Shown piece after piece: positions 24,609-32,807 of a stretch of DNA of 64,000 nt. The translations under genes and the position numbers were made by a program. Below the pieces are notes generated by a model. It did no database searches and had not been told where the DNA came from. It worked only from the letters and a program-made list of their open reading frames with translations. The stretch lies in contig NZ_JAODVR010000001.1 of the NCBI RefSeq assembly GCF_025399835.1, positions 2,852,001-2,916,000 of the forward strand, read 5' to 3'. Each line of letters begins with the position of its first letter. Position 1 is the first letter of the stretch. This stretch comes from Haloarchaeobius sp. HME9146 (GTDB lineage: Archaea > Halobacteriota > Halobacteria > Halobacteriales > Natrialbaceae).

Positions 24609-25103
24609 ATGGACGAGCACACGACCGACCCGACCGTCGGTCCCCCCACGCAGGGCACCCCGACCGGCTGGCTCCCGGAGCAGGAACGCTGGGAGCACGA
24701 CACGCTCCGGCGCGCCCTGGTCCACGGGGTTCGCCTCTACAACGCCGGCGAGTTCCACGAGTCCCACGACTGCTTCGAGGACGAGTGGTACAACTACGGC
24801 AGAGGCAACGCCGAGAGCATGTTCCTCCACGGGATGGTGCAGGTCGCCGCGGGGGCGTACAAGCACTACGACTTCGAGGACGACGACGGGATGCGCTCGC
24901 TGTTTCGCACCGCCCTCCAGTACTTCCACGGCTTGCCGGGTGACTACTACGGGGTGGACCTGCGCGAGATTCGGACCGTCCTCACGAACGCACTGACCGA
25001 GCCTTCGGAACTCGACGGCTGGCGCATCCGTCTCGACGGGGAGCGTCCCGAGGTCAGGGAAGTAGATTACGAGTACGCCGAGTTGACCGAACACGGTCCC
25101 TGA
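24609..25103 (+). CDS. DUF309 family protein
   Basis: 164 residues. The core has the DUF309 pattern in which a histidine and an acidic residue recur: [20 protein letters not shown], then [17 protein letters not shown]. These all-helical proteins are widespread but have no known activity; the His/Glu-rich helix pair suggests metal binding. The N-terminal 35 residues and the acidic C-terminal tail are haloarchaeal additions. It follows HMG-CoA reductase on the same strand after 54 bases and may share its transcript. It is convergent with the G8 protein gene. Confidence 0.82.
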   Translation: MDEHTTDPTVGPPTQGTPTGWLPEQERWEHDTLRRALVHGVRLYNAGEFHESHDCFEDEWYNYGRGNAESMFLHGMVQVAAGAYKHYDFEDDDGMRSLFRTALQYFHGLPGDYYGVDLREIRTVLTNALTEPSELDGWRIRLDGERPEVREVDYEYAELTEHGP

Positions 25104-25124
25104 ACCCGCGAGTTCTCTCCTGCT

Positions 25125-28100
25125 CTACTCGCCGTAGCCGATGGGCGTCCTGCCCCTCCCCGACACGAACAGCTTGTCGAGCTGTGCGCCGTCCTCCCGG
25201 AAGGCCACCGTGAAGGTGTGGCTGCCCTCCGAGAGCGAGAACTGGCGGTGGTCGGACCAGTCGTCGGTCTCTGGTTCGGGGACGCGCTCCCAGGCGAAGT
25301 CGCGCTCGCCACCGACGCCGCCCCAGCGAATCCAGTCGCCGTCGTCCATGCGAACCCAGAACGAGTCGTCCTCGTCGCTGGGTCGGTGGGCTCTCGCGTA
25401 CACCTCGTACTCGCCACCTTGCACCTCGAAGTCGTAGGTGAGGTGGCCCTCGCTGGGCGGCTCGTGGCTGCTGTCGACCCCGCCAGCGACGACGTAGCTG
25501 TCGCCGGAGGCGTTGGGGTCGGACTTCGTCTCGAAGGGTGCGCGAACCGTCGTCTCCTCGGCCTCGAACCAGACCTCTCGCGGCGGGCTCGGTGGTGGCG
25601 AGGCGAGATAGCCGCCGGAGACGCGCTCATCTGCGACAGCGTCGTCCGGCATCGGGCGGCCTTTGACCGCGATGCCGTACTGGTCGTAGAGCTGGCGGTT
25701 GGTCTTCCCGACGAGGTTCCCGGCGTCGGTGCCCGCCAGTTCTTTCAGGTCGTCCGCGCCGAGCTGGTCGACCGTTTTCTGGTCGGGAATGGGAACGTGG
25801 TCGGGGCGCTGGGCCTCGTAGTACACCGGCCGACCGTCCATGACGACGCCCCCGTCGTCGTCGAACACCTCGTCCGCGCCGCGGTCGTCGGGTTCGTCCA
25901 GGCCGACGCGCAAGTTGCCCTTCCCGCCACGCTCGAAGGTGCAGTTCTCCAGCTTGATTCGCCGCGCCGGGTGCGGATGGCCGTCCTCGACGCTGACGTT
26001 GACGTCGTTGGCGAACCGGCTGTCACGGTAGACCGTGATACCTCGCGGCAGGGGTCTCGCGCCGATCTTCCAGCCCTCCACGTCGAGGCCCTCGAAGACG
26101 ACGTGGAAGGGGTAGGGCGTGTTCCGGTTGATGCCCACGCTGTTGAGCGACTCGGGGTGTTTCTCGGCCTGCTCGTCGTCGACGGCGCGCTTCGTGGCCT
26201 CCCGGCCGCGACCCCAGACCAGCCGGGCGTCTTTCACCCGAAGGTTGTGACTGTAGCGAATCGAGAGCCCGTTGTTCCCGCCCTCGGCGTTGCCGTGGTC
26301 GGGCGAGGCGACCCGGCCCCAGGACCGGACGAGTGGCCCGACGTTGAACGCGGTGAAGCCCTCGATGACGCTGTAGTCCTCGAAGCGCTCGTGGTCCCAG
26401 CCGAACTGGTGGCGCGAGATGTCGAGACCACCGCCGGAGGCGAACGTCGTGTTGTTCCGGAACGACTGGATGGGGACGTACGCCGAGGAGACCTTCCCGT
26501 CGTACGTGTGGTCGGACTCCACGAGGTGGGGCATCTGCTCGTCGTCCACGAACTTCAGGGGGAAGTTCGCGACCGTCCCGCGCCGGTCGTGAATCTCCTC
26601 GCCCGGACGCAACTCTCGGTCGATGAGTGGCCGGTTCCAGAAGACGAAGCCGTGGTGACGGTGGCCGGCCGCGACGTTGTCCTCGATGGTGAGTGACGGC
26701 CCCTGGAACCAGAAGCCGTGGCCGCCGTGGCCGAAGTCGTCCACGTCGCCCGGGTCGTCGTCGCCCATGTCGAAGTCACGGGAGTCGGGCAGGTCGCCGC
26801 TGCCCTCGGAACGCAGGGCGAAGTTCCCGACGAACGAGCCCCGCTCGTTCCCGGCCTCGGCGACGAATCCTGCGCCGAACACGTCGTAGGTGACCGAGTC
26901 CGTGACCTCGGCGTAGCTGTGGTGGTTGACGACACCCCAGCCGGGGCTGCCCCGGACCGCGACGCCCTTCACGGTATGCGGTTCCTCGGTGTCGATGCCG
27001 GTTTTGTGGAAGTGCAGGGCGTACCTCGCGCGGGGGTTCGGGTCCACGTCCTCCGGGGGTTTCCCGTGGATGGGGTTCGTGAAGGCGTAGGACTTGTCGG
27101 TCCGGCCGAGGCCGTACAGGCCGGCGTAGTGGACCGCCACGTTCCGGGACATGAACATGGTGTGCCCGCGCCGCGGGATGGCCTCGTTCTCGGAGACGAA
27201 CTGGACGTTCCGGTCGAGGTTCTGGACGTACGCCGAGAGGTCGGATTTCGGCGGGCTGTGGTCGTACTTGAGGGTGCGGTCGAGTTCGACTGTCGAGCCC
27301 GAGACACCGGTGACGAACACCTCCTCGTCCTCGTTCGCCATCGGGTCCATTCCAGCCACCACGAGTCGGTCACCCTCGTCCCAGTTCGTCGGTGCCTCGG
27401 GTAGTTCGAGCGAGCTATCGCCGGGCGTCGGCGCACTCCCCAGTTCGCTCCACGTCGTCTTCTCGGTGCCGTGGACCCGGACCTCGCCGAGCGCCAGTAG
27501 GCCGGTGCTCAGGCGATTCGGGTCCCAGTCCTCGTCGATGGGGCCGAGGTCGACGAAGGTGAGTCGTGCTTCCGACTCGCGGGCGATGGGCCGCGATTTC
27601 CGGCCGATCTGCAGGACGCTCTCGGGCATCGTGACCACCGTCTCGGCCCGGAGATGGCTGTCCTTCTCCGGATGGAACGCAAGCGCGCCGTCGACCCTGA
27701 GCGTCTTCATCCGGGCCGTCGAGTCCCCCGCAAGCGTGACCGTCACGTCGGCCGGAATCTGTGCCCGAGCGAAGTCATCGGGGACCGACCCGCCCCACGT
27801 CGCCGGGTCGTGCCAGGACCCGTCTCGCGTTGCGCGGTGGGTCACCTGGTCCTCGGAAACGAGCGCCTCGATGTCGCTTGGGTCGTGATGGTCCGGGGGA
27901 CTCGCCGCACCACTCGGCGGTGGGACCTCGACGCCACCGGCCGCGACCGACGCCAGGTTGGGTACCCCGAACTTGCCCAGTGCTGCCCCGGCAGTTCCAG
28001 CTCCGAGCGTCGCGAGTAACAGTCGTCGTGTCGGTGCGAGGTCCGTCACGGCTTCCCCCACTGCCGCCGCCTGGTCACCGATGTCCGCGCCGAGTCCGTC

Positions 28101-28145
28101 GCCGTCTCCCCCGTCGAATCGCCCTTCCTTGTCCTCGCGTGACAT
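25125..28145 (-). CDS. Exported G8-domain beta-helix protein with carbohydrate-binding-like C-terminus
   Basis: 1006 residues. The Tat leader (PTRRLLLATLGAG, Arg pair at 40-41) is preceded by an unusually long acidic n-region. A G8 domain begins near residue 110 (WHDPATWGGSVPDD, then IPADVTVTLAGD). Parallel beta-helix repeats follow, with many His, Asn and Gly residues (RYALHFHKTGI, GGHGFWFQGPS, HRHHGFVFWN). The last 150 residues resemble a CBM6-type carbohydrate-binding module (EVWFEAEETTV, SHTFTVAFREDGAQLDKLF). The architecture resembles human CEMIP and TMEM2, which depolymerise hyaluronan. It is predicted to act on a polysaccharide outside the cell. Substrate unknown. Confidence 0.82.
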   Translation of the reverse strand: MSREDKEGRFDGGDGDGLGADIGDQAAAVGEAVTDLAPTRRLLLATLGAGTAGAALGKFGVPNLASVAAGGVEVPPPSGAASPPDHHDPSDIEALVSEDQVTHRATRDGSWHDPATWGGSVPDDFARAQIPADVTVTLAGDSTARMKTLRVDGALAFHPEKDSHLRAETVVTMPESVLQIGRKSRPIARESEARLTFVDLGPIDEDWDPNRLSTGLLALGEVRVHGTEKTTWSELGSAPTPGDSSLELPEAPTNWDEGDRLVVAGMDPMANEDEEVFVTGVSGSTVELDRTLKYDHSPPKSDLSAYVQNLDRNVQFVSENEAIPRRGHTMFMSRNVAVHYAGLYGLGRTDKSYAFTNPIHGKPPEDVDPNPRARYALHFHKTGIDTEEPHTVKGVAVRGSPGWGVVNHHSYAEVTDSVTYDVFGAGFVAEAGNERGSFVGNFALRSEGSGDLPDSRDFDMGDDDPGDVDDFGHGGHGFWFQGPSLTIEDNVAAGHRHHGFVFWNRPLIDRELRPGEEIHDRRGTVANFPLKFVDDEQMPHLVESDHTYDGKVSSAYVPIQSFRNNTTFASGGGLDISRHQFGWDHERFEDYSVIEGFTAFNVGPLVRSWGRVASPDHGNAEGGNNGLSIRYSHNLRVKDARLVWGRGREATKRAVDDEQAEKHPESLNSVGINRNTPYPFHVVFEGLDVEGWKIGARPLPRGITVYRDSRFANDVNVSVEDGHPHPARRIKLENCTFERGGKGNLRVGLDEPDDRGADEVFDDDGGVVMDGRPVYYEAQRPDHVPIPDQKTVDQLGADDLKELAGTDAGNLVGKTNRQLYDQYGIAVKGRPMPDDAVADERVSGGYLASPPPSPPREVWFEAEETTVRAPFETKSDPNASGDSYVVAGGVDSSHEPPSEGHLTYDFEVQGGEYEVYARAHRPSDEDDSFWVRMDDGDWIRWGGVGGERDFAWERVPEPETDDWSDHRQFSLSEGSHTFTVAFREDGAQLDKLFVSGRGRTPIGYGE

Positions 28146-28285
28146 TACTGCGGTCCTCCCGGTCCAGTCGTCGCATCCATCTTGCGTTACACCTTTTCGA
28201 CACGAGTAATAAAGGTTGGACTCCGTTCAGGTTTCCCCTGGCTGTGGCTCGTCGCGGTTCGTATTGGATATTCTACAGTAACAGG

Positions 28286-29014
28286 TCAGGGCGACTTCGC
28301 GGGGCCGTACCGCCGACTGACGTGCAGCTTGATGTCTGCGACGACGGTCGGGTCGTAGGTCCAGAACCCCTCGAACTCGCCGGGGGCCGTCTCCTCGGCG
28401 AGCAGGGCACACGCGTTCAGGTCGTCCCCGCCGCCGTCGTAGACCACGAACCAGTACCGGCCGATCTCCATGGACTCGACCGGGTAGAACCAGACGTCGG
28501 TCATCGAATCCGGCATCCAGTCCGGCAGGCCGTACACGTGAATCGAGAGGTCGCCACGTCTGCCCAGTTTCTCGTACACCGGGACCTGGTCTTTCATCGC
28601 GCCGAGGTTCTGGAATCCGGTGTGGAGTTCACCGCGGCCGACGCGCCACGCCCGGTCCTCGATCTCGCGGGAGGCAGCGAGCAACTGGCGCTTCGAGAGC
28701 GACCGGAACACCGTGTCGTCCAGCAGTTCCAGCAGGCACTGGAACGCCGAGTTCCGGTGCTGGGTGCTCAGTCCCCGACTGCTCTCTGGTGAGACGAGTT
28801 CGGCCACCGCACCGAGGCCGACGCTCCCGATGTACCCGTCGTCGTCGCTCACGACGATGAACCCCTCCTGGTCCCCCTCCGGCAGCGGTTCGTAGCGGAG
28901 GCTCACGTTCCGTGCCTCGAACGCGAGGTCGAGGTCCGCCATCGGCTCGGATGCGTACACTGTCATCGTCTTGCGACGTGACCGCATCGTCTCTAATATC
29001 TGTGAGAGGGACAT
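28286..29014 (-). CDS. DICT-domain sensory protein
   Basis: 242 residues from the ATG at 29014, the start supported because the DICT domain begins at once (MSLSQILETM, KTMTVYASEPM). The DICT fold is a sensory module associated with diguanylate cyclases and two-component systems in bacteria and with regulators in haloarchaea. No HTH or output domain is evident in the C-terminal half, which has DVWFYPVESMEIGRYW and ends near DIKLHVSRRYG. It lies upstream of the G8 protein gene on the same strand, 140 bases away, but has a separate start region. Likely a soluble sensor; signal unknown. Confidence 0.83.
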   Translation of the reverse strand: MSLSQILETMRSRRKTMTVYASEPMADLDLAFEARNVSLRYEPLPEGDQEGFIVVSDDDGYIGSVGLGAVAELVSPESSRGLSTQHRNSAFQCLLELLDDTVFRSLSKRQLLAASREIEDRAWRVGRGELHTGFQNLGAMKDQVPVYEKLGRRGDLSIHVYGLPDWMPDSMTDVWFYPVESMEIGRYWFVVYDGGGDDLNACALLAEETAPGEFEGFWTYDPTVVADIKLHVSRRYGPAKSP

Positions 29015-29123
29015 CAGACAGGCTCCAGAATGAGATACGTCACGTGGCAGTATAGAGATTTGTCATGGGATTCCATCGAGAGTCCGAATCCTTTTCAGCG
29101 GTCGGACCGGACCAAGAAGGCCG

Positions 29124-29921
29124 ATGAAGGTCTCAGTGCTGGGTGAGGGAACGCCGGAGGTCGCAGTCGTCGCGGGCGTCCACGGCGACGAACCCTGCGG
29201 GGTCCACGCCGTCGAAACGTTGCTCGAGCGCGACCCGGACGTAGAGCGACCGGTGAAGTTCGTCATCGCGAACGAGGAAGCGGTCGAGCGCGGCGTTCGT
29301 TACGTCGAAGCTGACCTGAACCGGTCGTTCCCCGGCTACCCCGACGGCGAGACCCACGAGAAGCGACTCGCGTACGACCTCGCACACGAGCTCACCGGGT
29401 GTCGCGTGCTCGCCTTGCACTCCACACAGTCGCACGACGAACCGTTCGCGGTGGTCGACGGCGTCGACGACCTGGTCAGGGATATCTGCCCCCAGCTCCC
29501 CATCACCGCCATCGTCGAGACGGGCCGGTACGTCGAGGGCCGGGTGTTCAACTCGGTGCCCCAGACCATCGAGGTCGAGTGCGGCCTCCAGGGGAGCGAG
29601 GACGCAAAGCGGAACGCGGTCCACCTGACCGAGTCCTTCCTGACCGCGACGGGCGTCCTCCCGGGGACGATTCCACCCCGCCGCGTCCCAATCTACCGGC
29701 TCACGGAACGCGTGCCGAAGGCGGCAGCCGAGGAGTACGAGGTGTTCGTCCCGAACTTCCACCGCGTCGAATCGGGCGAGGCGTTCGCCGCGGTCGACGG
29801 CGAGTCACAGGTCGCAGCGGACGACTTCTACCCGGTGTTGCTCTCCGCCTACGGCTACGAGGACGTGTTCGGTTACTCCGCCGAGAAGGTCGGGATGGTC
29901 GGTCAGCTGTCGTCGCGGTGA
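29124..29921 (+). CDS. Succinylglutamate desuccinylase / aspartoacylase family protein
   Basis: 265 residues. It has a zinc carboxypeptidase-like core: VVAGVHGDEPCG near residue 16 (zinc His and Glu), DLNRSFPG near 71 (substrate-binding Asn-Arg), LALHSTQSHDEP near 96 (third zinc ligand) and IEVECGLQG near 150 (catalytic Glu). All catalytic residues of the family are visible. Family members hydrolyse N-acyl amino acids or act on a wider set of amides. The 18 bases at its end overlap the end of the convergent gene on the other strand. No neighbour points to a pathway, so the substrate is open. Confidence 0.87.
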   Translation: MKVSVLGEGTPEVAVVAGVHGDEPCGVHAVETLLERDPDVERPVKFVIANEEAVERGVRYVEADLNRSFPGYPDGETHEKRLAYDLAHELTGCRVLALHSTQSHDEPFAVVDGVDDLVRDICPQLPITAIVETGRYVEGRVFNSVPQTIEVECGLQGSEDAKRNAVHLTESFLTATGVLPGTIPPRRVPIYRLTERVPKAAAEEYEVFVPNFHRVESGEAFAAVDGESQVAADDFYPVLLSAYGYEDVFGYSAEKVGMVGQLSSR

Positions 29922-30793
29922 CTCTCGTCGCGGCGACCGACCGCCGCGAGCACCAGTGACGGGTCGACGCCGGTCAGTTCCGCGACCTGGTCGGCCGGCA
30001 GGTCCAGCGTGTCCACCGCGAGCATCGCCCCCTGCAGGTGGACGATACGACGGCGCTCGTCGGCCGATTTCTCCCGTGGGTCCGCTTCCGGGGCGGTCCC
30101 CGTGGCAGCTTCAAGGTGATAACTCGCCAGTGCTGCGTCGAGGTACACCTCGTCGTCGACCGTCGCGTCCTCGTCGGTGACGAGCCGGACAAGTCGGGCG
30201 AGGATGGCGAGTTCCGTCGAGAGCAGGTGCGGGAGCGTCTCGTCGTCATCGGCCCTCGCACTGCCTTCGGCCCCCGCACCGCCCTCCTGACGTGTCTGGA
30301 CAGCCAGCGCGGTCCGTTCGAGGCGTTCCAGCAGCATCACGAGCGCGAGGTACGGCCCGGGGTCGTCGGGCTCGGCGAGGAGCTGGGCGAGCAGCTGTCC
30401 CTGCCAGCGGCCCGCGTTGCGGACCACCGTTCGGACGCCGGTCTGGACCGGGTCGGTGAGGGGCAGGTCGGCCGCCAGCGCGTCGAGACTGTCGGGGTCT
30501 GTCAATCCGCCCATCCCGAACCGGTTCGCGTAGCGAGACGCCGACTCGCGAAAGCGCTCCTCGGGCGGGAGCGAGCAGACGTCGTCGGCGAGGACGGCCG
30601 GCTCGGGCAGCCCCAGGCCCCCCGTCGCACTGGTCGCCAGGTCGAGCATGGGCCGGAGGCCCTCGGCGAGCACCGCGATGGCCGGAGTCGGGTCCTGGGT
30701 CGCGAGGTCGGCGGCCAGGTCTGTGTCGGGCTCGGTGTCGGGCTGGGTCTCCGGTCTCTCCGACCCGTCTTCGGCGTCGGGCTGGTCGGTCAT
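29903..30793 (-). CDS. Haloarchaeal protein of unknown function
   Basis: 296 residues. The first 35 are an acidic, disordered leader (EDGSERPETQPDTEPD), followed by a mainly helical body with segments such as VRNAGRWQGQLLAQLLAEPD and PYLALVMLLERLERTAL. No membrane helix, cysteine pair or known motif is seen. The C-terminal DQVAELTGVDPSLVLAAVG may be a small helical hairpin of HTH shape. Its start codon overlaps the stop of the UPF0179 gene (30790-30793), so translation is coupled and the two probably act together. Function unknown. Confidence 0.8.
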   Translation of the reverse strand: MTDQPDAEDGSERPETQPDTEPDTDLAADLATQDPTPAIAVLAEGLRPMLDLATSATGGLGLPEPAVLADDVCSLPPEERFRESASRYANRFGMGGLTDPDSLDALAADLPLTDPVQTGVRTVVRNAGRWQGQLLAQLLAEPDDPGPYLALVMLLERLERTALAVQTRQEGGAGAEGSARADDDETLPHLLSTELAILARLVRLVTDEDATVDDEVYLDAALASYHLEAATGTAPEADPREKSADERRRIVHLQGAMLAVDTLDLPADQVAELTGVDPSLVLAAVGRRDESHRDDS

Positions 30794-31239
30794 TCGTCGG
30801 GCGCGTCGAACTCGACCATCGTCAGCTCCCGGTCGAGGTAGCAGTAGTCGTGGGGCGGGTCACCGACGACCTCGCTGATGCGGTACTCCTCGTCGAAGTC
30901 GGCCCCGTCCGGGACACAGAACTCGTGGCTCGGACACTCGGTGTGCGGGCACGGCCCGGCGAGCGACACCTTGCTCCCGGCGTAGGCGTGTTTCGCCGGG
31001 ATGTTCGCGCGGACCGAGACCGGCTCGACCTCGACCGCCCGGACGCCCTCGTCGTGGACCGCACACTCCAGCGTCTGGGCGTTCTCCCGTGGCTCGATGA
31101 CCTGATACTTCACCCCCTCGGTGAGGTTGAGGCACTGCCCTCGATAGGGACAGCCCTCACAGGCACTCGACTCGCCCTGGTAGACGAACTCCTGGCTGGC
31201 GTGTGCGAGGCGAGCCCCGATGAGCGTGACTTTGGACAT
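30790..31239 (-). CDS. UPF0179 family protein
   Basis: 149 residues from the ATG at 31239. Cysteines are arranged as in the archaeal UPF0179 family: SACEGCPYRGQCLNL near residue 25, and PCPHTECPSHEFCVP near 95. Together these could hold a zinc ion or an iron-sulfur cluster. The protein is soluble and conserved across Euryarchaeota, without an assigned role. It is translationally coupled to the 296-residue gene downstream. A likely small metal-binding accessory protein; redox or nucleic-acid roles remain open. Confidence 0.87.
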   Translation of the reverse strand: MSKVTLIGARLAHASQEFVYQGESSACEGCPYRGQCLNLTEGVKYQVIEPRENAQTLECAVHDEGVRAVEVEPVSVRANIPAKHAYAGSKVSLAGPCPHTECPSHEFCVPDGADFDEEYRISEVVGDPPHDYCYLDRELTMVEFDAPDE

Positions 31240-31358
31240 GTCGCGTCGTACACTCCCGCCGCGGTTAAGCGCTTCCCGTCGGTTTGGGGTGGTGTCGAGT
31301 GACAGCCAGCTGATAGCGTTTCTGTGCGCGTCAGGGAGGAGCCGCCGGATTGCACATG

Positions 31359-31613
31359 CTACTCGGTGGGTAACGGTTCGCCACAGGTCCGACACTCCGT
31401 TCGGGACCCGGCGTTCCGGGTCCCACACGCCGAACAGTTGACCTTCGATTCCGGTGGCTGGGTGTCTCCCCCGGACGAGATAGCACGAAGGACTGCAAAA
31501 GAGAACCAGAACCGTGCGGCGATGATTCCACAGGCGACAAGGACGATTCCCAGCGAGACGAGCCGTTCCACCGGCGGGAGTGAACCGACGCCGAGCGTGA
31601 TCGGGAATGCCAT
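31359..31613 (-). CDS. Small membrane protein with a C-terminal zinc ribbon
   Basis: 84 residues. One or two hydrophobic helices (VERLVSLGIVLVACGIIAARFWF) are followed by a zinc ribbon with the Cys quartet CSACGTRNAG and CRTCGEPLP at the C-terminus. Such a membrane anchor with a cytosolic ribbon is common in haloarchaea and of unknown function. The gene is separated by about 120 bases from its neighbours on both sides, so it may be transcribed alone. The composition around it is normal. Possible partners are other zinc-ribbon membrane proteins. Confidence 0.75.
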   Translation of the reverse strand: MAFPITLGVGSLPPVERLVSLGIVLVACGIIAARFWFSFAVLRAISSGGDTQPPESKVNCSACGTRNAGSRTECRTCGEPLPTE

Positions 31614-31700
31614 CAGAAAACGTACATGCTGGGTCGCAAAAATCGTTTTCCTGTCACTGGACCGAACCTGGGAACACGCGACAGAATCAGGCGTTCCACA

Positions 31701-31800
31701 TCACTCCGACGGCCGTCAGGTCAGTTCGGCGGTCGTCCGGTCAGTTCGACGGTTACCTGCTCAGGCCGACAGCCGCCCGCTCAGTCCGACGGTCACCCGG
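31701..31800. repeat. Five tandem copies of a 20-bp unit at the 3' end of the DUF5820-like gene
   Basis: The plus strand carries TCACTCCGACGGCCGTCAGG, TCAGTTCGGCGGTCGTCCGG, TCAGTTCGACGGTTACCTGC, TCAGGCCGACAGCCGCCCGC and TCAGTCCGACGGTCACCCGG in a row. The last copy contains the stop codon of the gene (31793-31795), and the rest lie directly behind it. Substitutions differ between copies, so the repeat is not recent. The length is not a multiple of three. Confidence 0.85.
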
Positions 31801-32185
31801 TCAACTCGTCGAGCTTCGCGAAGTAGTCCTCGCGTGGGACCTGGTAGACGTCCCGCGGGTCTATCTCGCCGTCGGCGAAGCGCCGGGCCAGTTCGACCGC
31901 CCCATCGATGCCAGCCTCGCGGCTCTCGAACCGGTTCGTCTCCTGCAACTCGACGTCGGGTTCGAAGTAGAGCGTCACGTACCAGTCGCCGGTCACGGCG
32001 TCCTCCCGGGAGACCCCCGGACGACGGTGGTTCCGGCGTCCCCGGGTGAGGTACAGCGTCGGGAGACACGCTGCAGGGAACTGCTCCGAATCGAACACGT
32101 CGGGGCGGTACGCGAGGATGCAGCGACCGTCGGGTTCCTCGTTCCACACGGTCCAGCCCGCCGGGAGGTCCTCCAGAGTGCTCAT
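31793..32185 (-). CDS. DUF5820-like haloarchaeal protein
   Basis: 130 residues, soluble and acidic. It has the features I recall for DUF5820: an N-terminal LPAGWTVWNEEPDG, FPAACLPTLYLTRGRR, a middle DWYVTLYFEPDVEL, and the C-terminal VPREDYFAKLDELTG. No catalytic motif is known. The stop codon falls inside a 20-bp tandem repeat array. The gene has a long, gene-free region on its 5' side that also serves the operon at 32808. Function unknown. Confidence 0.82.
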   Translation of the reverse strand: MSTLEDLPAGWTVWNEEPDGRCILAYRPDVFDSEQFPAACLPTLYLTRGRRNHRRPGVSREDAVTGDWYVTLYFEPDVELQETNRFESREAGIDGAVELARRFADGEIDPRDVYQVPREDYFAKLDELTG

Positions 32186-32807
32186 TGCCTGCCCCTAGTC
32201 GAAGGGACGTAATAAATGGCTCATTCGGGACCGGGGCCGAACCGGTCCTCGGGGACCGAGAATCTCCCGGCGAAGCAGGACGTTTCAGGGAACACCTTGT
32301 GACCGTGAGACGACCGAGAATCCGGGGACAGGAGAGGGTCGAGATGCCACCGTATATAAAGAGGAGGGGTACACCGGCGTGTCGGTGGAACAACGTATAA
32401 CGTTCTTACGCACTGAAACCGATTCTCTTAAAAGGAGTTGTTATACTGCTAAATATTTGTTGGGGTCAAACTTATGCGGCTTGGAATCGGAGTTGTATAC
32501 ACTCCTCGGTATCAACTACCGACGCGACCGCCCTGCCCTTTCCGAGCCGCCCATGAACTCCACTCGCGTGGGAGGCCCGGCTACACGTCGCAGGGTGGTG
32601 AACGTTCACACATGGCACAATGTTCGTCGCCCGGCGCGACGAACGCACCTGACGGTGGCGCTGTTCGAGTGGCGGCGTGGGGGTGCCCGGCTGCGTGGAA
32701 CGACCGACCCGTCGGAGGACTACCGAGACAGACGACCGCCGTCTCGCAGATGAGCGACCGGGAGGCGTGCCCGGCACGCGGCGGGCGTCGAACCTGTCCA
32801 CGATAGC
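32186..32807. promoter_or_regulatory. Long leader and promoter region of the PrkA operon (and of the divergent gene)
   Basis: 622 bases with no acceptable gene; the frames here give arginine-rich products unlike haloarchaeal protein. AT-rich boxes are CGTATATAAAG (about 32350), TTCTCTTAAAAGG (about 32431) and GCTAAATATTTG (about 32450). A dyad GGAGTTGTATACACTCC lies at 32489-32505. The final 250 bases before the ATG at 32808 are GC-rich. The length suggests a regulated promoter or a long 5' leader, in contrast with the leaderless genes nearby. Confidence 0.6.
32489..32505. promoter_or_regulatory. Dyad GGAGT-N7-ACTCC upstream of the PrkA operon
   Basis: GGAGTTGTATACACTCC has five-base perfect arms and a near-palindromic core (TGTATACA). 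It lies about 300 bases before the first operon gene, next to AT-rich promoter-like sequence. A sequence of the same plan is at 57441-57457. Operator function is an inference. Confidence 0.3.

Noticed and set aside
32379..32753. A 124-residue frame in the leader of the PrkA operon
   Set aside because: The product is strongly basic and without homology, and it spans AT-rich promoter-like sequence.
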